From NCBI GenBank assembly GCA_022792395.1, contig JAAWAX010000032.1, forward strand, positions 1 to 32,622: a stretch of DNA of 32,622 bases, read 5' to 3'. Origin of the DNA: Clostridia bacterium (GTDB lineage Bacteria > Bacillota > Clostridia > TANB77 > CAG-508). This document shows, piece after piece, positions 15,721-25,446 of the stretch. The stretch's first letter is position 1, and each line of letters begins with the position of its first letter. The translations under genes and the position numbers were made by a program. The notes under the pieces are model-generated. The model saw only the letters and a program-made list of their open reading frames with translations. It was not told the DNA's origin and searched no databases.

Positions 15721-15813
15721 GTATTTTAAAAATAAAATAAATAAAAACAAAATTTAACTTCCTACCCAAATGAAGATTAGTAACTAACTAATAATGAACT
15801 ACAACAATATAGC

Positions 15814-16005
15814 TTATTTCATTTGTTGTTCAGCTTGTTGTATCATTTTTCTTACCATGTTACCACCGATTCTACCAGCTTCTTTAGAAGTAAGATCTCC
15901 ATTGTATCCGTCTTTTAAATTAACACCAACTTCACTAGCTACTTCATATTTGAACTTATCTAAAGCAGACATAGCTTCTGGAACTACTTTTTTTGAGTTT
16001 GCCAT
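15814..16005 (-). CDS. Small acid-soluble spore protein, alpha/beta type
   Basis: These SASPs coat DNA in the spore core and direct UV damage to spore photoproduct. The 63-residue protein has the family hallmarks ALDKFKYEVASEVGV and the GPR-protease-like site region, then DLTSKEAGRIGGNMVRKMI. A strong AGGAGGTGA lies just before the ATG on the minus strand. It pairs functionally with the spore photoproduct lyase-like gene at 4130. A forespore promoter is expected in 16020-16080 (GTATTA and CTATATG on the minus strand are weak candidates). Confidence 0.95.
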   Translation of the reverse strand: MANSKKVVPEAMSALDKFKYEVASEVGVNLKDGYNGDLTSKEAGRIGGNMVRKMIQQAEQQMK

Positions 16006-16129
16006 CGTTTTTTCACCTCCTGTAATATTACATATAGAAAAAACCTTTGCTTTTTCTAATACTAGAATGTGCTAAAAAAGAGAAAAATAAACAAGTAATT
16101 TTTTCCAAAAAAATTGGAAAAGAAATCTA

Positions 16130-16158
16130 TTGCAAATTATCATTTAAAAAGTTATAAT
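16130..16158 (+). promoter_or_regulatory. Promoter of the HAD phosphatase gene
   Basis: TTGCAA (16130-16135), a 17-base spacer and TATAAT (16153-16158). Confidence 0.75.
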
Positions 16159-16188
16159 AAAAGTCGGGATTAAGGAGTGAAATCAAAT

Positions 16189-17058
16189 ATGTACAAATTA
16201 GTAGCAGTTGATTTAGATGGAACGATGTTGAACCAATATGGTATGGTAACAGAAAATACAAAGAGAGTTATAAAAAACACAATACAAAAAGGAATTGATG
16301 TTATCATAGCATCTGGAAGACCCATTGATTCCATAAAAACCATAGCCAAGGAAATTGGAAGCGAAAAATACTTTATTGCAGGAAATGGAGCACTTATTTA
16401 TGATATCCAAAAAGATGAAATTATATATGATAAATTTTTGCCAAAGCAAAAAGTATTGGAAATTATAAAAATATGTGAAGAAAACAGTATTTCTTATAAT
16501 GTATATACAGATCAAACAATACTAGCAACTGGTTTAAAATATAATGTTTTATATTATCAAAAAGAAAATTTAAAAAAAGAAGAAAGCAAACAAACTAAAA
16601 TTAGTATTGTCGATAATTTATATGAATATGTGAGAGATAAAAAAGAAGATAAATTTTTAAAAATGACAATTTGTGATGATAACAAAACGGTATTTCAGTC
16701 TATTATAAGAAAGTTAAGACAAATAGAAGGAATTGAAGTATTAGATGTTTCACATATGTCTAGGAAAACGATTAAGCAAGGAACAGAAGAAGTAGTGATA
16801 GAATACTATTATACTGAAATAACGGTACAAAATGTAGACAAATGGTATGCTATCCAATATCTAATGGAAAAATTAAAGATAACAAAAGAAGAAGTAATAG
16901 CAATTGGAGATAATGTAAATGATAAAAAGATGATAGAAGAAGCTGGATTAGGTGTTGTTATGGAAGGAAGTACACCAGAAATAAATGGGATTGCCAATTA
17001 TATAACAACTTCCAATAATGAAGAAGGAGTAGCCAAAACATTAGAAAAATTCTGTTAA
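16189..17058 (+). CDS. Cof-type HAD-IIB phosphatase
   Basis: Cof-type enzymes dephosphorylate sugar phosphates or nucleotides. The protein (289 residues from the ATG at 16189) has motif I DLDGT with nucleophile Asp8 and Asp10, motif II around IASGRP, a C2B cap in the middle, and motif IV IGDNVNDKKMIEEAG. The substrate cannot be told from sequence. TAAGGAG (16171-16177) is 11 bases before the ATG; a GTG at 16177 overlaps the ribosome site and is less likely. It has its own promoter. The next gene starts a different locus. Confidence 0.88.
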   Translation: MYKLVAVDLDGTMLNQYGMVTENTKRVIKNTIQKGIDVIIASGRPIDSIKTIAKEIGSEKYFIAGNGALIYDIQKDEIIYDKFLPKQKVLEIIKICEENSISYNVYTDQTILATGLKYNVLYYQKENLKKEESKQTKISIVDNLYEYVRDKKEDKFLKMTICDDNKTVFQSIIRKLRQIEGIEVLDVSHMSRKTIKQGTEEVVIEYYYTEITVQNVDKWYAIQYLMEKLKITKEEVIAIGDNVNDKKMIEEAGLGVVMEGSTPEINGIANYITTSNNEEGVAKTLEKFC

Positions 17059-17112
17059 TTATTACAAAAACATTACAACAATATTAACTTTTTATAACAA
17101 TAATTCAATTCA

Positions 17113-17141
17113 TTGATTTTGATGCCTATTTGCGTTAAAAT
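17113..17141 (+). promoter_or_regulatory. Promoter of the Tad-like pilus locus
   Basis: TTGATT (17113-17118), a 17-base spacer and TAAAAT (17136-17141), about 60 bases before the CpaB-like ATG. Confidence 0.6.
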
Positions 17142-17202
17142 AAAATAGATGGATATTTTGTAAAAAAATATAGAGAAATAAATGTTAAGGGAGGAATTTG
17201 TC

Positions 17203-18300
17203 ATGGCAACAAATCCAATGCAAAGAAAAGCAAGAAATTCATTTTTATTAGGTATGTTAGTAATGTTATTAATATCTGGAATTGTAATAGCATTATTATT
17301 TATGCAATTAATGAATAAAACAAAAAAAGAGAAAGAAGAATTACAAGCAAGTGTAAATGCTTATGTATTAAATCAAGATGTAAGTTCAGGGCAAATTATT
17401 ACGACTGATATGTTAACATTACAAACGGTTAATAAGACTTTAGTACCAAGTAATGCAACAAGTGATATTAGTTTCATTGAAAACTATGCTCTGCAAGACA
17501 AAGAAGGAAATGATATTTATACTAAATATGATAAAGATAATAATCCAACACTCTATATCAGAAAAGATAACAGAGAATATCAAGTAAAAAAAGAAGAGGA
17601 AACAGACAATTACTATATTGAAAAAAATAACGAAAAAGAACATTTGGAATTAAATAGTTTACCATTAATCGCTAAAGTAACGATGAAGAAAAATACATTA
17701 ATTACAACAGAATTATTGAGTAAAAGTGATAATCCTGTGCAAAATGATGTTAGAAAACAAGAATACAATATGTTAGTCTTACCAATGGATTTAGCAAAAG
17801 GAGATTATATTGATGTTAGAATCATGTTGCCATCTGGACAAGACTATATTGTAGTAGCTAAAAAAGAAGTAGATATACCAGAAATTAATGGAGTACCTTC
17901 AGAAAATACGATTTGGATGAATTTATCAGAAGATGAAATATTACATATGAGTTGTGCTATTATTGATGCTTATCAAATTAGAGGGGCTAAAATCTATGCT
18001 ACGAAATATACAGAAGCAGGAATGCAAGATGCAGCGATACCAACTTATCCAATTAATGAAAGTACATCTCAATTATTAAGAAATGATCCAAACATCTTAC
18101 AAAGAGCAATGACTGCTATTACAAGTCGATATAATAATACCAATGCTTCAGAATTAAGAAACAATTATATTAATCCAGCTATTACTGCTCAAGGAGATCA
18201 AGCACAATCTAATATTGAAACGAATATGCAAGAAAGTATAACAAATTCCCAAAATGATAGAAAAGAATATTTAGATTCTTTAAATGGATTGATTAATTAA
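17203..18300 (+). CDS. CpaB/RcpC-like SAF-domain protein of a Tad-type pilus locus
   Basis: CpaB-like proteins are membrane-anchored periplasm- or wall-side parts of Flp/Tad pilus machines. The 365-residue protein has a cytoplasmic basic start, one membrane helix (SFLLGMLVMLLISGIVIALL, about 14-33), then an SAF-like segment (AYVLNQDVSSGQIITTDML) and a second SAF-like half (VLPMDLAKGDYIDVRIMLPSGQDYIV), with an Asn/Gln-rich tail. ATG 17203 follows AAGGGAGG. The family call rests on the SAF pattern and on the ATPases and membrane proteins downstream. Confidence 0.7.
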   Translation: MATNPMQRKARNSFLLGMLVMLLISGIVIALLFMQLMNKTKKEKEELQASVNAYVLNQDVSSGQIITTDMLTLQTVNKTLVPSNATSDISFIENYALQDKEGNDIYTKYDKDNNPTLYIRKDNREYQVKKEEETDNYYIEKNNEKEHLELNSLPLIAKVTMKKNTLITTELLSKSDNPVQNDVRKQEYNMLVLPMDLAKGDYIDVRIMLPSGQDYIVVAKKEVDIPEINGVPSENTIWMNLSEDEILHMSCAIIDAYQIRGAKIYATKYTEAGMQDAAIPTYPINESTSQLLRNDPNILQRAMTAITSRYNNTNASELRNNYINPAITAQGDQAQSNIETNMQESITNSQNDRKEYLDSLNGLIN

Positions 18301-18317
18301 AAAGGAGAGGAATACAG

Positions 18318-19016
18318 ATGAAGAAAATAGGGTTTATAGGAGCCTATGATAAAACAGATTTAATGGTATATGTTGCAAAAATATTAACAACTTTGAAGAA
18401 AAAAATACTAGTAATTGATGCAACTATCAATCAAAAAGCGAGATACATTGTGCCAGCGATAAACCCTACTACTACATACATTACAGATTTTGAAGATATT
18501 GATATAGCAGTAGGATTTTCAAATATAGAAGATATAAAAAATTATTTAGGTGTATCAGATGGACAAGAAATGGAATATGACATTGCCTTAATTGACACTG
18601 ATAATTTAGAAGGATTTAAAAGATTTGGATTAGAAACAGCACAAAAAAATTATTTTGTAACTTCATTTGATAATTACTCATTAAAAAAAGGTTTAGAAAT
18701 TTTAATTGGCTTGCAAGAGGTAGTAAACTTAACAAAAGTTCTATTTTCAAAAGAAATGTTAAAAGAAGAAGATGACTATTTGAATTTTCTTTCTTTGGGA
18801 CATAAAGTGGTTTGGAATGAAGATAGAATTTATTTCCCAATTGAAAATGGAGATTTAAGTGTTATTTATGAGAATCAAAGAATAGCCAAAATTAGATTTA
18901 AGAAGTTAAGTGTTCAATATAAAGATGGATTATCTTATATAGCACAAGAAATATTGGAAGATGCTAGTGGGTCAAATGTAAGAAGAGCGGTGAAACTAAT
19001 TGAAAAAGGAATATAA
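18318..19016 (+). CDS. CpaE/MinD-like protein without a P-loop
   Basis: The 232-residue protein has the start and strand pattern of the MinD/ParA fold (KKIGFIGAYDKTDLMVYVAKIL, split here for length: KKIGFIGAYDK then TDLMVYVAKIL; KKILVIDAT; DIALIDTD; YFVTSFDNYSL). The deviant Walker A lysine motif (KGGxGKT) is replaced by GAYDKTD. It probably does not hydrolyse ATP and may act as a positioning or regulatory partner of the following MinD-like protein. Tad loci commonly encode a CpaE receiver/MinD-like protein. It starts 18 bases after the CpaB-like gene, with AAGGAGAGG upstream. Confidence 0.6.
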   Translation: MKKIGFIGAYDKTDLMVYVAKILTTLKKKILVIDATINQKARYIVPAINPTTTYITDFEDIDIAVGFSNIEDIKNYLGVSDGQEMEYDIALIDTDNLEGFKRFGLETAQKNYFVTSFDNYSLKKGLEILIGLQEVVNLTKVLFSKEMLKEEDDYLNFLSLGHKVVWNEDRIYFPIENGDLSVIYENQRIAKIRFKKLSVQYKDGLSYIAQEILEDASGSNVRRAVKLIEKGI

Positions 19017-19058
19017 ATCGAAAGAATAATTATCATGGATAGGAAGGAATGAGAAAAA

Positions 19059-19899
19059 ATGTCAATTGTAACTTTTTGGAATAACGGAAAAGAACAAACG
19101 GGAAAAACATTAGGTTTAGCAGCTATTTGTACCCATTTGGCTATCGAACATAATTATAAAATATTGGTTATTTCAACTGGATATCAAGATGATAATTTAG
19201 ATAACTGCTTTTGGAGTCAGCAAAAACAGAAAGTTAAAAAAAATCTAGGATTATTTGGACCAAATACCAATTTAGCTATGGAGGAAGGCATATCTCGGAT
19301 TAATTAGAATGATGAAAAGTAATAAACTATCTCCTAATCAAATTACCAATTACACAAAAATCATATTAAAAGATAGATTAGAAATATTACCAACTTTTAA
19401 AGGAGAGAAAAACGAATATAATAATGACATAAGAATCCATTATCCAGACATTATTAATTTAGCCAATAGTTATTATGATTTGGTATTTGTGGATTTAGAT
19501 AAACAAGTACAAGATGATATAGCAGATGATATCATGGAAAGTTCAAATTTAATCGTAGCTAATTTAAGCCAAAGATTGACAAGCATTAATGCATTTATGG
19601 AATTGAGAGAAGAAAAAACAATTCTAAAATCGAAAAAAACATTATTATTAATTGGAAGATATGACAAATTTTCAAAATATAATATAAAAAATATTTCAAG
19701 ATATTTAGGAGAAAAAAATAAAGTTTCTACGATTCCATATAGTACATTGTTTTTTGAAGCATGTGAAGAAGCTAAAGTACCAGACTTATTTTTAAGCCTA
19801 AAAAAAACAGGAGAAGATGATGACAGAAATAGTTTCTTTTTAGCAGAAGTAAAAAGAACAGTAGACAACATTATATATCGATTAGAAGATTTACGATAA
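19059..19899 (+). CDS. CpaE/MinD-like ATPase, read through a +1 shift at CGG
   Basis: Two frames (19059-19295 and 19297-19899) join into 279 residues. The N-terminus has a P-loop (FWNNGKEQTGKTLGLAAI), then KILVISTGYQDD where MinD has its switch region. The second part has YYDLVFVDLDKQ, the Walker B-like strand, LIVANLSQR, and KTLLLIGRYDKFSKYN. The join restores EEGISGLIRMMKSNKL and is the only way to unite the P-loop with the rest of the fold. Zero-frame reading stops at 19305-19307. It follows the P-loop-less paralogue by 42 bases and precedes the CpaF-like ATPase by 32. Confidence 0.75.
19296..19299 (+). other. +1 frameshift site, CpaE/MinD-like gene (TCT CGG A)
   Basis: CGG is codon 80. 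Skipping C19296 gives GGA-TTA-ATT; the zero frame (Arg-Ile-Asn) stops at 19305-19307. It is in an accessory gene, so the phenomenon is not limited to housekeeping genes. Confidence 0.85.
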
Positions 19900-19931
19900 A
19901 TTAGAAAAAGCGAAGAAGGAGGGAAAACTAG

Positions 19932-21908
19932 ATGACAATAACCAACATCATACTAATTATAGTAGTGCTAGCAATTGCGGGTTATGCAGTCTTTTATAGC
20001 ATCCAAAAGAAAAGAACGGCAGAAGTAGAAGTACAAGTTGATGTAGATGATAAGACTTATACCATTGAAAAAATGATAGAGTTTGTAAAAAGAAGACTAG
20101 ATGAAATTACAAAAATTAACTTGTATGACATAGGACTTTCAGAAGAAGAATTAAAAAGAAGAAAAAATAAAAAATATGAATTGAAAAAAGCTTTAAAAGG
20201 TTGTACATATGGTGATGTAAATGATAAAAAATATGTAAAAGAATTGATTTTTGATTTATTAGAAAAAGAATATGGTGTAACAGAAAGTAACATATCAAAA
20301 GCAATTTCATTCGATATTCCTTCTCTTCTAACAGCACAAGACAAATTTGATATTTTAATTTATAGCTATAAAAAAGAATTTGGTTATGAAGCATTGACAG
20401 AATTAATCAAAAAATATAATTTAGCAACTTTAAAATATGTAGAAGGAGAAACAAAACCTTCTTATGTGATAACAAGTAATGAGATAGAAGAAATATACGA
20501 AAAAGAAAATATTGTGTTGACTTTTTCTGATAAATTAGCTGTTGTAGTGCAAAGAATTTACCAACATTACAAAGGATATAGTAGTATAGATGAAGTAAGA
20601 GACATGAACATAGATGGTGTATCTGGTGGTGTATCGGGACTTCCAGAAAGCTTTTTAAGTCAAGTTGCACAAGCAGATGGTGACTATTTAGAACAAGTAA
20701 CCGAACACAAAGTGCCAAGAGCATGTGATAGTATTTGGATATTCTTCCAAGGTAAGTCTATTCGTTTAGAATTCTTATCTTTTGGAACAGAAGCAGAACT
20801 AAAAAGAGTATGTCAAAACATTTATAAATACAACAATCCAGGACAATTATCAGATACCAATGGTTATAAAATCAATGAAATGAAAGATGGTTCTCGTGTT
20901 GTTGTTGTAAGACCAAGTTTCTCTGAAACATGGGCATTCTTTGTTAGAAAGTTTGATGTAAAACGTTCTACATTAGAGCAATGGTTTAAAGGAGAACCAG
21001 GAAGTGATGATTCCATTGAATTACTAAAATATTTAGTAAAAGGAGCTAGAATTATATCTATCACAGGTGAGCAAGGTTGTGGTAAGACAACGATGCTAAT
21101 GGGAATGATAGAAAATATATACGAAACGATGAACATTCGTGTGCAAGAAACAGCATTCGAGCTTCACTTAAGAAAAATTTATCCAACGAGAAATATTTTA
21201 ACTTTTAGAGAAACCGAAACCATATCTGGACAAGAAGGTTTGGATGTACAAAAGAAAACAGATGGTTCTGTAAACATTATTGGAGAGGTTGCAACAGACC
21301 CTGTAGCATCTTGGATGATACAAGCTGCCCAAGTTGCCTCTAAATTTACCTTGTTTACACACCATGCTAAAACTTTTCCAAATTTGGTAACAGCACTTAG
21401 AAACTCTATGTTAAGAGCAGGTGTTTTCAAAAATGAAAAAACGGCAGAAGAACAAGTTATACAAGTATTGAATTTCGATATTCACTTAACAAAAGACTTT
21501 AAAGGAAAAAGATATGTAGAAAGAATTACAGAATGTATTCCAGTAGAAGAAAAAAATGAATATACATTTGACCATAGAAAAGAAACAACATTAGAAGGTA
21601 AATTTGATAAATTCTTTGATAATGCAACTCGTTATTTTGAAAAAATAACAGATAGACAATTATATACCTATCGAAATATTTTGGAATATGTAGATGGAGA
21701 ATATATTATTACTAACCCAATCTCACAAGAAAATTTAAGAGAAATGAGAGTCAATATGGATGAAGTTGATTTAGAAAAGTTTGATAAGTTTGTAGAGAAA
21801 CATTGGGGAAATGGAGCCAAACAAACGGTTTCAGTAAGTAGTATGGCACTAGAAGAAAAACCAAGAAGACGTGGAAGAAAACCAAAAACAGATATCGAAG
21901 AATTGTAA
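19932..21908 (+). CDS. CpaF/TadA-type secretion ATPase with an N-terminal membrane anchor
   Basis: CpaF/TadA ATPases power Tad pilus assembly. The 658-residue protein has the VirB11-like core: an N-terminal subdomain with SIWIFFQGKSIRLEFLSFG, arginine-rich strands, Walker A ITGEQGCGKTTM (about residue 377-388), the Asp-box-like QETAFELHLRK, Walker B-like NIIGEVATDPVASW and the His-box LFTHHAKTFPNLVTAL. Unlike most TadA proteins it starts with a membrane helix (NIILIIVVLAIAGYAVFYSI, about 5-24) and has a long acidic/lysine-rich linker before the core. The end carries an AT-hook-like RRRGRKPK. The ATG follows GGAGGG. No in-frame CGG. Confidence 0.82.
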   Translation: MTITNIILIIVVLAIAGYAVFYSIQKKRTAEVEVQVDVDDKTYTIEKMIEFVKRRLDEITKINLYDIGLSEEELKRRKNKKYELKKALKGCTYGDVNDKKYVKELIFDLLEKEYGVTESNISKAISFDIPSLLTAQDKFDILIYSYKKEFGYEALTELIKKYNLATLKYVEGETKPSYVITSNEIEEIYEKENIVLTFSDKLAVVVQRIYQHYKGYSSIDEVRDMNIDGVSGGVSGLPESFLSQVAQADGDYLEQVTEHKVPRACDSIWIFFQGKSIRLEFLSFGTEAELKRVCQNIYKYNNPGQLSDTNGYKINEMKDGSRVVVVRPSFSETWAFFVRKFDVKRSTLEQWFKGEPGSDDSIELLKYLVKGARIISITGEQGCGKTTMLMGMIENIYETMNIRVQETAFELHLRKIYPTRNILTFRETETISGQEGLDVQKKTDGSVNIIGEVATDPVASWMIQAAQVASKFTLFTHHAKTFPNLVTALRNSMLRAGVFKNEKTAEEQVIQVLNFDIHLTKDFKGKRYVERITECIPVEEKNEYTFDHRKETTLEGKFDKFFDNATRYFEKITDRQLYTYRNILEYVDGEYIITNPISQENLREMRVNMDEVDLEKFDKFVEKHWGNGAKQTVSVSSMALEEKPRRRGRKPKTDIEEL

Positions 21909-22030
21909 ATAAGCTATTGAGATGATAAACACTTATTTATAAAGAAGAGGGGGAATATCTTATTTTAAGTAGGAAGACTATGAGGAAACATATACCCCTG
22001 ACAATAAAGGAAGAAAGAGGTGAGTAACAA

Positions 22031-24106
22031 GTGAGCAACAATTTAATATTTTATTTCATGGGTGGTTCAGCAACATTATTTGTTATCATAGTGATAGCCT
22101 ACATAATTCTATCTAAAAAAATGCAAAAATCGGAATATAAAAAAATCCAAAAATTACAACAAGGAACCAAGCAAAATAAATTTTCAATGGAAGTATTATT
22201 CCAAAAGTTGTATTTAACCTATACAAAAATACCAGTTATCAAAAGATATGCCTTAAAAATAAGAAGAAGACTAGAAATTATTAACATAGATGATGAATAT
22301 AGCACGAGAAAAGGAACTGCTAAAATATTAACCAGAGCACTTGTTATTATTGTACCAATCATTGTCATTACGATTATGATAACCTCTTCTAATCTTTTGC
22401 TAATGTGTATTTTACTTATTTTTGAACTATTTATGATAGATACTTTAATAGATGGTTCTGTTGATAAAATGGATAATAAAATTTTAAAAGAACAAATTGA
22501 TTTCTTTTCAGAAATTAGGCATGCTTATCATGAATTTAACATGGTAGAAGAAGCTATTTATCAAGTATCACAAGATGAAGAAATGAGTGTATCAAGGCAA
22601 GGAGAAAAAATATACGAAATATTAATTTCAAATGACCCAGAAAATGAACTAGAAAAATATTATGATATTGCACCAAATAGCTTTCTAAAAGAATTTGCAG
22701 GAGTTTCTTATTTAACCAAAGAATTTGGTGATAGAAAAGTAGATGGAGCATCACTGTATTTAAAAAATGTTAACAATATAACACAAGAAATGCAATTAGA
22801 AATTTTAAAAAGAGATAAATTAAATTATGTATTTCAAAGTTTATCCATTATTTCGATTGCGCCAGTCTTATTATTAGAACCACTAAAAAGTTGGGCAATT
22901 AGTAATTTTAGTTTTACAGCAAGTTGGTATCAAGGGAAGCCAGGATTAATTGTACAAATTTTAGTTTTAATTTTAACATTTGCTTCTTATATATTAGTTA
23001 GAAAATTAAAAGACAATGGCTCAACGGGAGCACAAGTAAAAAACACAGAAAATCCATGGCAAGCTAAAATCTATAAAAAGAAACCAATGAAAAAAATAAT
23101 AGACTTATTTATACCTAAAGTGGGTTCAAAAGAATATAGAAAAGTACAACAATATTTGAAAGATTCAGCCTCCCATTTAAAGATGGAATGGTTGTATATC
23201 AACAGAATTACCATGGCAATTGTAACTTGTATTGTATCTATCATTTTATTTTCACAAATGCATGTAATAGCTATTAATTATATCTATACAGAGCCAACTA
23301 CAGATTATGATATTATAGGTAGTCTTTCTGAAAAAGATGAAAAAAAAGCAATGGAAGTTACAGAACAAGATAATAAAATATTAGAGCAATTTAGAGGAAA
23401 AACAAATACAACAACAGCACAAATAAAATTAGCCGTACAAAGATTACAATATTATAAAGATGCTGAAGAAAAGGAAATTAATAAAGTAGTAGAAAGAATT
23501 GAAGGAAAGTTAAAAATTATCAATACAGAATATATACAATGGTTTGAATTATTATTAGCTTTTGTATTTGCAATAATCGCTTACATGGCACCAATTTGGT
23601 TATTAATGTTCCAAGTAAAAATGAGACAACTAGAAATGGAAGATGAAGTGATGCAATTCCAGACCATTATCTTAATGCTTATGAGAATTGAGAGAGTAAA
23701 TGTTGAAATTATATTAGAATGGTTAGAAAGATACTCCAATATCTTTAAAGCACCAATCACAAAATGTGTGAACAACTATGAAGCAGGAGCTTGGGAAGCA
23801 TTAGAAACTATGAAGGAAGAAGTAAGTTATACACAATTTATTCGAATTATTGAAAGCTTACAAGCAGCTGTTGAAAAAATACCTATTACAGATGCCTTTG
23901 ATGAACTAGATTCAGAAAGAGATTACTACCAAGAAAAAAGAAAAGAATCAAATGAAAGATTGATTAAAAGAAAAGGAATGATAGGAAAATTTATTGGATT
24001 TGTTCCTATGGTATCTATGTTTGTGTGTTACCTAATTGTTCCATTAGTGTTTATTGGATTGACCAGTATGTCATCATCTTTCAGTTCTATGACAGCAGTA
24101 AAATAG
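22031..24106 (+). CDS. TadB/TadC-like (T2SSF) integral membrane protein, fused double length
   Basis: TadB and TadC form the inner-membrane platform of Tad pili. This 691-residue protein seems to unite both. Helices are at about 6-27, two close together near 100-138, two near 275-340, one near 395-420, one near 500-525 and one near 650-680. The cytoplasmic segments between them (around EIRHAYHEFNMVEEAIYQV and MQFQTIILMLMRIERVNVE) resemble the helical T2SSF repeats. The GTG at 22031 is 10 bases after GAAAGAGG; another GTG at 22020 is followed by an immediate stop. It lies directly after the CpaF-like gene and before the pilin-like set. Confidence 0.72.
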   Translation: MSNNLIFYFMGGSATLFVIIVIAYIILSKKMQKSEYKKIQKLQQGTKQNKFSMEVLFQKLYLTYTKIPVIKRYALKIRRRLEIINIDDEYSTRKGTAKILTRALVIIVPIIVITIMITSSNLLLMCILLIFELFMIDTLIDGSVDKMDNKILKEQIDFFSEIRHAYHEFNMVEEAIYQVSQDEEMSVSRQGEKIYEILISNDPENELEKYYDIAPNSFLKEFAGVSYLTKEFGDRKVDGASLYLKNVNNITQEMQLEILKRDKLNYVFQSLSIISIAPVLLLEPLKSWAISNFSFTASWYQGKPGLIVQILVLILTFASYILVRKLKDNGSTGAQVKNTENPWQAKIYKKKPMKKIIDLFIPKVGSKEYRKVQQYLKDSASHLKMEWLYINRITMAIVTCIVSIILFSQMHVIAINYIYTEPTTDYDIIGSLSEKDEKKAMEVTEQDNKILEQFRGKTNTTTAQIKLAVQRLQYYKDAEEKEINKVVERIEGKLKIINTEYIQWFELLLAFVFAIIAYMAPIWLLMFQVKMRQLEMEDEVMQFQTIILMLMRIERVNVEIILEWLERYSNIFKAPITKCVNNYEAGAWEALETMKEEVSYTQFIRIIESLQAAVEKIPITDAFDELDSERDYYQEKRKESNERLIKRKGMIGKFIGFVPMVSMFVCYLIVPLVFIGLTSMSSSFSSMTAVK

Positions 24107-24129
24107 ATAAGGAGGGGGAGTATTACTAA

Positions 24130-24897
24130 ATGGAAAATGCATCAAAAGCCTTAATTATGGCAGGAAGTGTTTTGATTGCTTTGATGATAATCGGTGCTTT
24201 GCTATTAATGTTTAATAGTCTATCTAGTTATCAGCAAGTAGGTGAACAAAATACAAAAGAAGCCCAAGTGATTGCGTTTAATAATCAATTTGAGACCTAT
24301 AACAGACAAGATGTAAGGGGTAGTGATTTATATTCTTTAATTAATAGTGTAGTAGATTACAATAGAAGAAAATCAACAGAAGGAATTGGAACTAACGATG
24401 AGGGGCAATATTTGGCGTATGAACCTATGAAAATAGAATTTACCATAAGTCCGATTACTGAATTAAGTGCAAATGGAAATAACCTATTAATAAAACAAAC
24501 AAACTATACCATTGATAGTACTAAAAATACATTTGAAAGTGTATATAGTGGTGTTACGGAATTAGAAACTAATTATGGAAAACAAGTATTACAAAATTTA
24601 TGTACAGCTAAAGACAAAATTTTTATTACAACTACTGATGGAAATGATAAAATTAAGGCGATTAATAATTTTAATAGTGCTTATGGTAAAAAAGAAATTA
24701 CAATTACTGATATCGACAATGATAGTGCTATTGAAAAGGCATATAATGAGATGCTCGAAAAAAAAGATGATGTATATACTTATTATGAATATATTCAATT
24801 TAAAAGAGCAAGATTTGACTGTGTAGATAAAAAATACAATCAAAAAACAGGAAGAATTAACTATATGAGATTTGAATTCACTGGAAAATTTGAATAA
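24130..24897 (+). CDS. Pilin-like protein 1, longest of the MENASKAL set
   Basis: This 255-residue protein starts MENASKALIMAGSVLIALMI with one N-terminal helix of about 25 hydrophobic residues and no longer leader, like a pre-cut pilin or TadE-like subunit. After the helix it has YNRQDVRGSDLYSLINSVVD and a Cys-containing end (RFDCVDKKYNQKTGRINYM). The same three elements recur in the next genes, so they are paralogues. AGGAGGGGG precedes the ATG. It is longer by an insertion in the middle. A structural role in the pilus is inferred from position and shape only. Confidence 0.65.
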   Translation: MENASKALIMAGSVLIALMIIGALLLMFNSLSSYQQVGEQNTKEAQVIAFNNQFETYNRQDVRGSDLYSLINSVVDYNRRKSTEGIGTNDEGQYLAYEPMKIEFTISPITELSANGNNLLIKQTNYTIDSTKNTFESVYSGVTELETNYGKQVLQNLCTAKDKIFITTTDGNDKIKAINNFNSAYGKKEITITDIDNDSAIEKAYNEMLEKKDDVYTYYEYIQFKRARFDCVDKKYNQKTGRINYMRFEFTGKFE

Positions 24898-24915
24898 AAT
24901 GATAGGAGTAAAAAG

Positions 24916-25395
24916 ATGGAGAATGCATCAAAAGCATTGATTATGGCAGCAGGTGTATTAATAGGCATATTAATATTATCATTAGCAGTATATTTATTTA
25001 CATCATTTGGTAGTACATCCGCAGAAATATACAAAAAGAATCAAGAAACGCAATTAAATCAATTTAATACACAATTTACTTCTTATGTCGGAATGGAGTG
25101 TACCATTTATGATGTGATTACAGTAGCCAATTTAGCAACAGAAAATAATATATTTTATGAACTTTCTAGTTCAACCAATGGAAAGGATAATTATATATCA
25201 GTATCTTTGAAGGGTAACTCAATTGAGTATGGATATGGAACATCATCTACTAGTATAAATAATAAATATAATGAATTAATTCAGAATGATATTGATAAAA
25301 TTCAAAATGATACACAAAATCAATTACCAAGATATACTTGTACAGTTGAAATAAGCCCAACGACACAAAGAGTTTATAAAGTAGAATTTAAGTAA
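24916..25395 (+). CDS. Pilin-like protein 2
   Basis: A 159-residue paralogue beginning MENASKALIMAAGVLIGILI, 18 bases after gene 1. It keeps FTSYVGMECTIYDVITVANL in place of the RGS box and the end YTCTVEISPTTQRVYKVEFK with the shared Cys. Most of the middle is Ser/Asn-rich. Pilin-like role inferred as for gene 1. Confidence 0.65.
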   Translation: MENASKALIMAAGVLIGILILSLAVYLFTSFGSTSAEIYKKNQETQLNQFNTQFTSYVGMECTIYDVITVANLATENNIFYELSSSTNGKDNYISVSLKGNSIEYGYGTSSTSINNKYNELIQNDIDKIQNDTQNQLPRYTCTVEISPTTQRVYKVEFK

Positions 25396-25403
25396 AAAAG
25401 TAG

Positions 25404-25432
25404 TTGAAGTTTTTCTTAAAAAAATATATAAT
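25404..25432 (+). promoter_or_regulatory. Candidate promoter inside the pilin-like array
   Basis: TTGAAG (25404-25409), a 17-base spacer and TATAAT (25427-25432). It would give a very short leader for the gene at 25447. Confidence 0.45.
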
Positions 25433-25446
25433 GAAAAGGATAGAAA

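Noticed and set aside
15794..16075. Plus-strand ORF opposite the SASP gene
   Set aside because: It is a shadow: the minus-strand SASP has a clear family match and a strong ribosome site.
19473..19871. Minus-strand ORFs inside the pilus locus and other genes
   Set aside because: They are low-complexity Phe/Leu/Ile/Ser-rich translations of AT-rich coding DNA, without ribosome sites.
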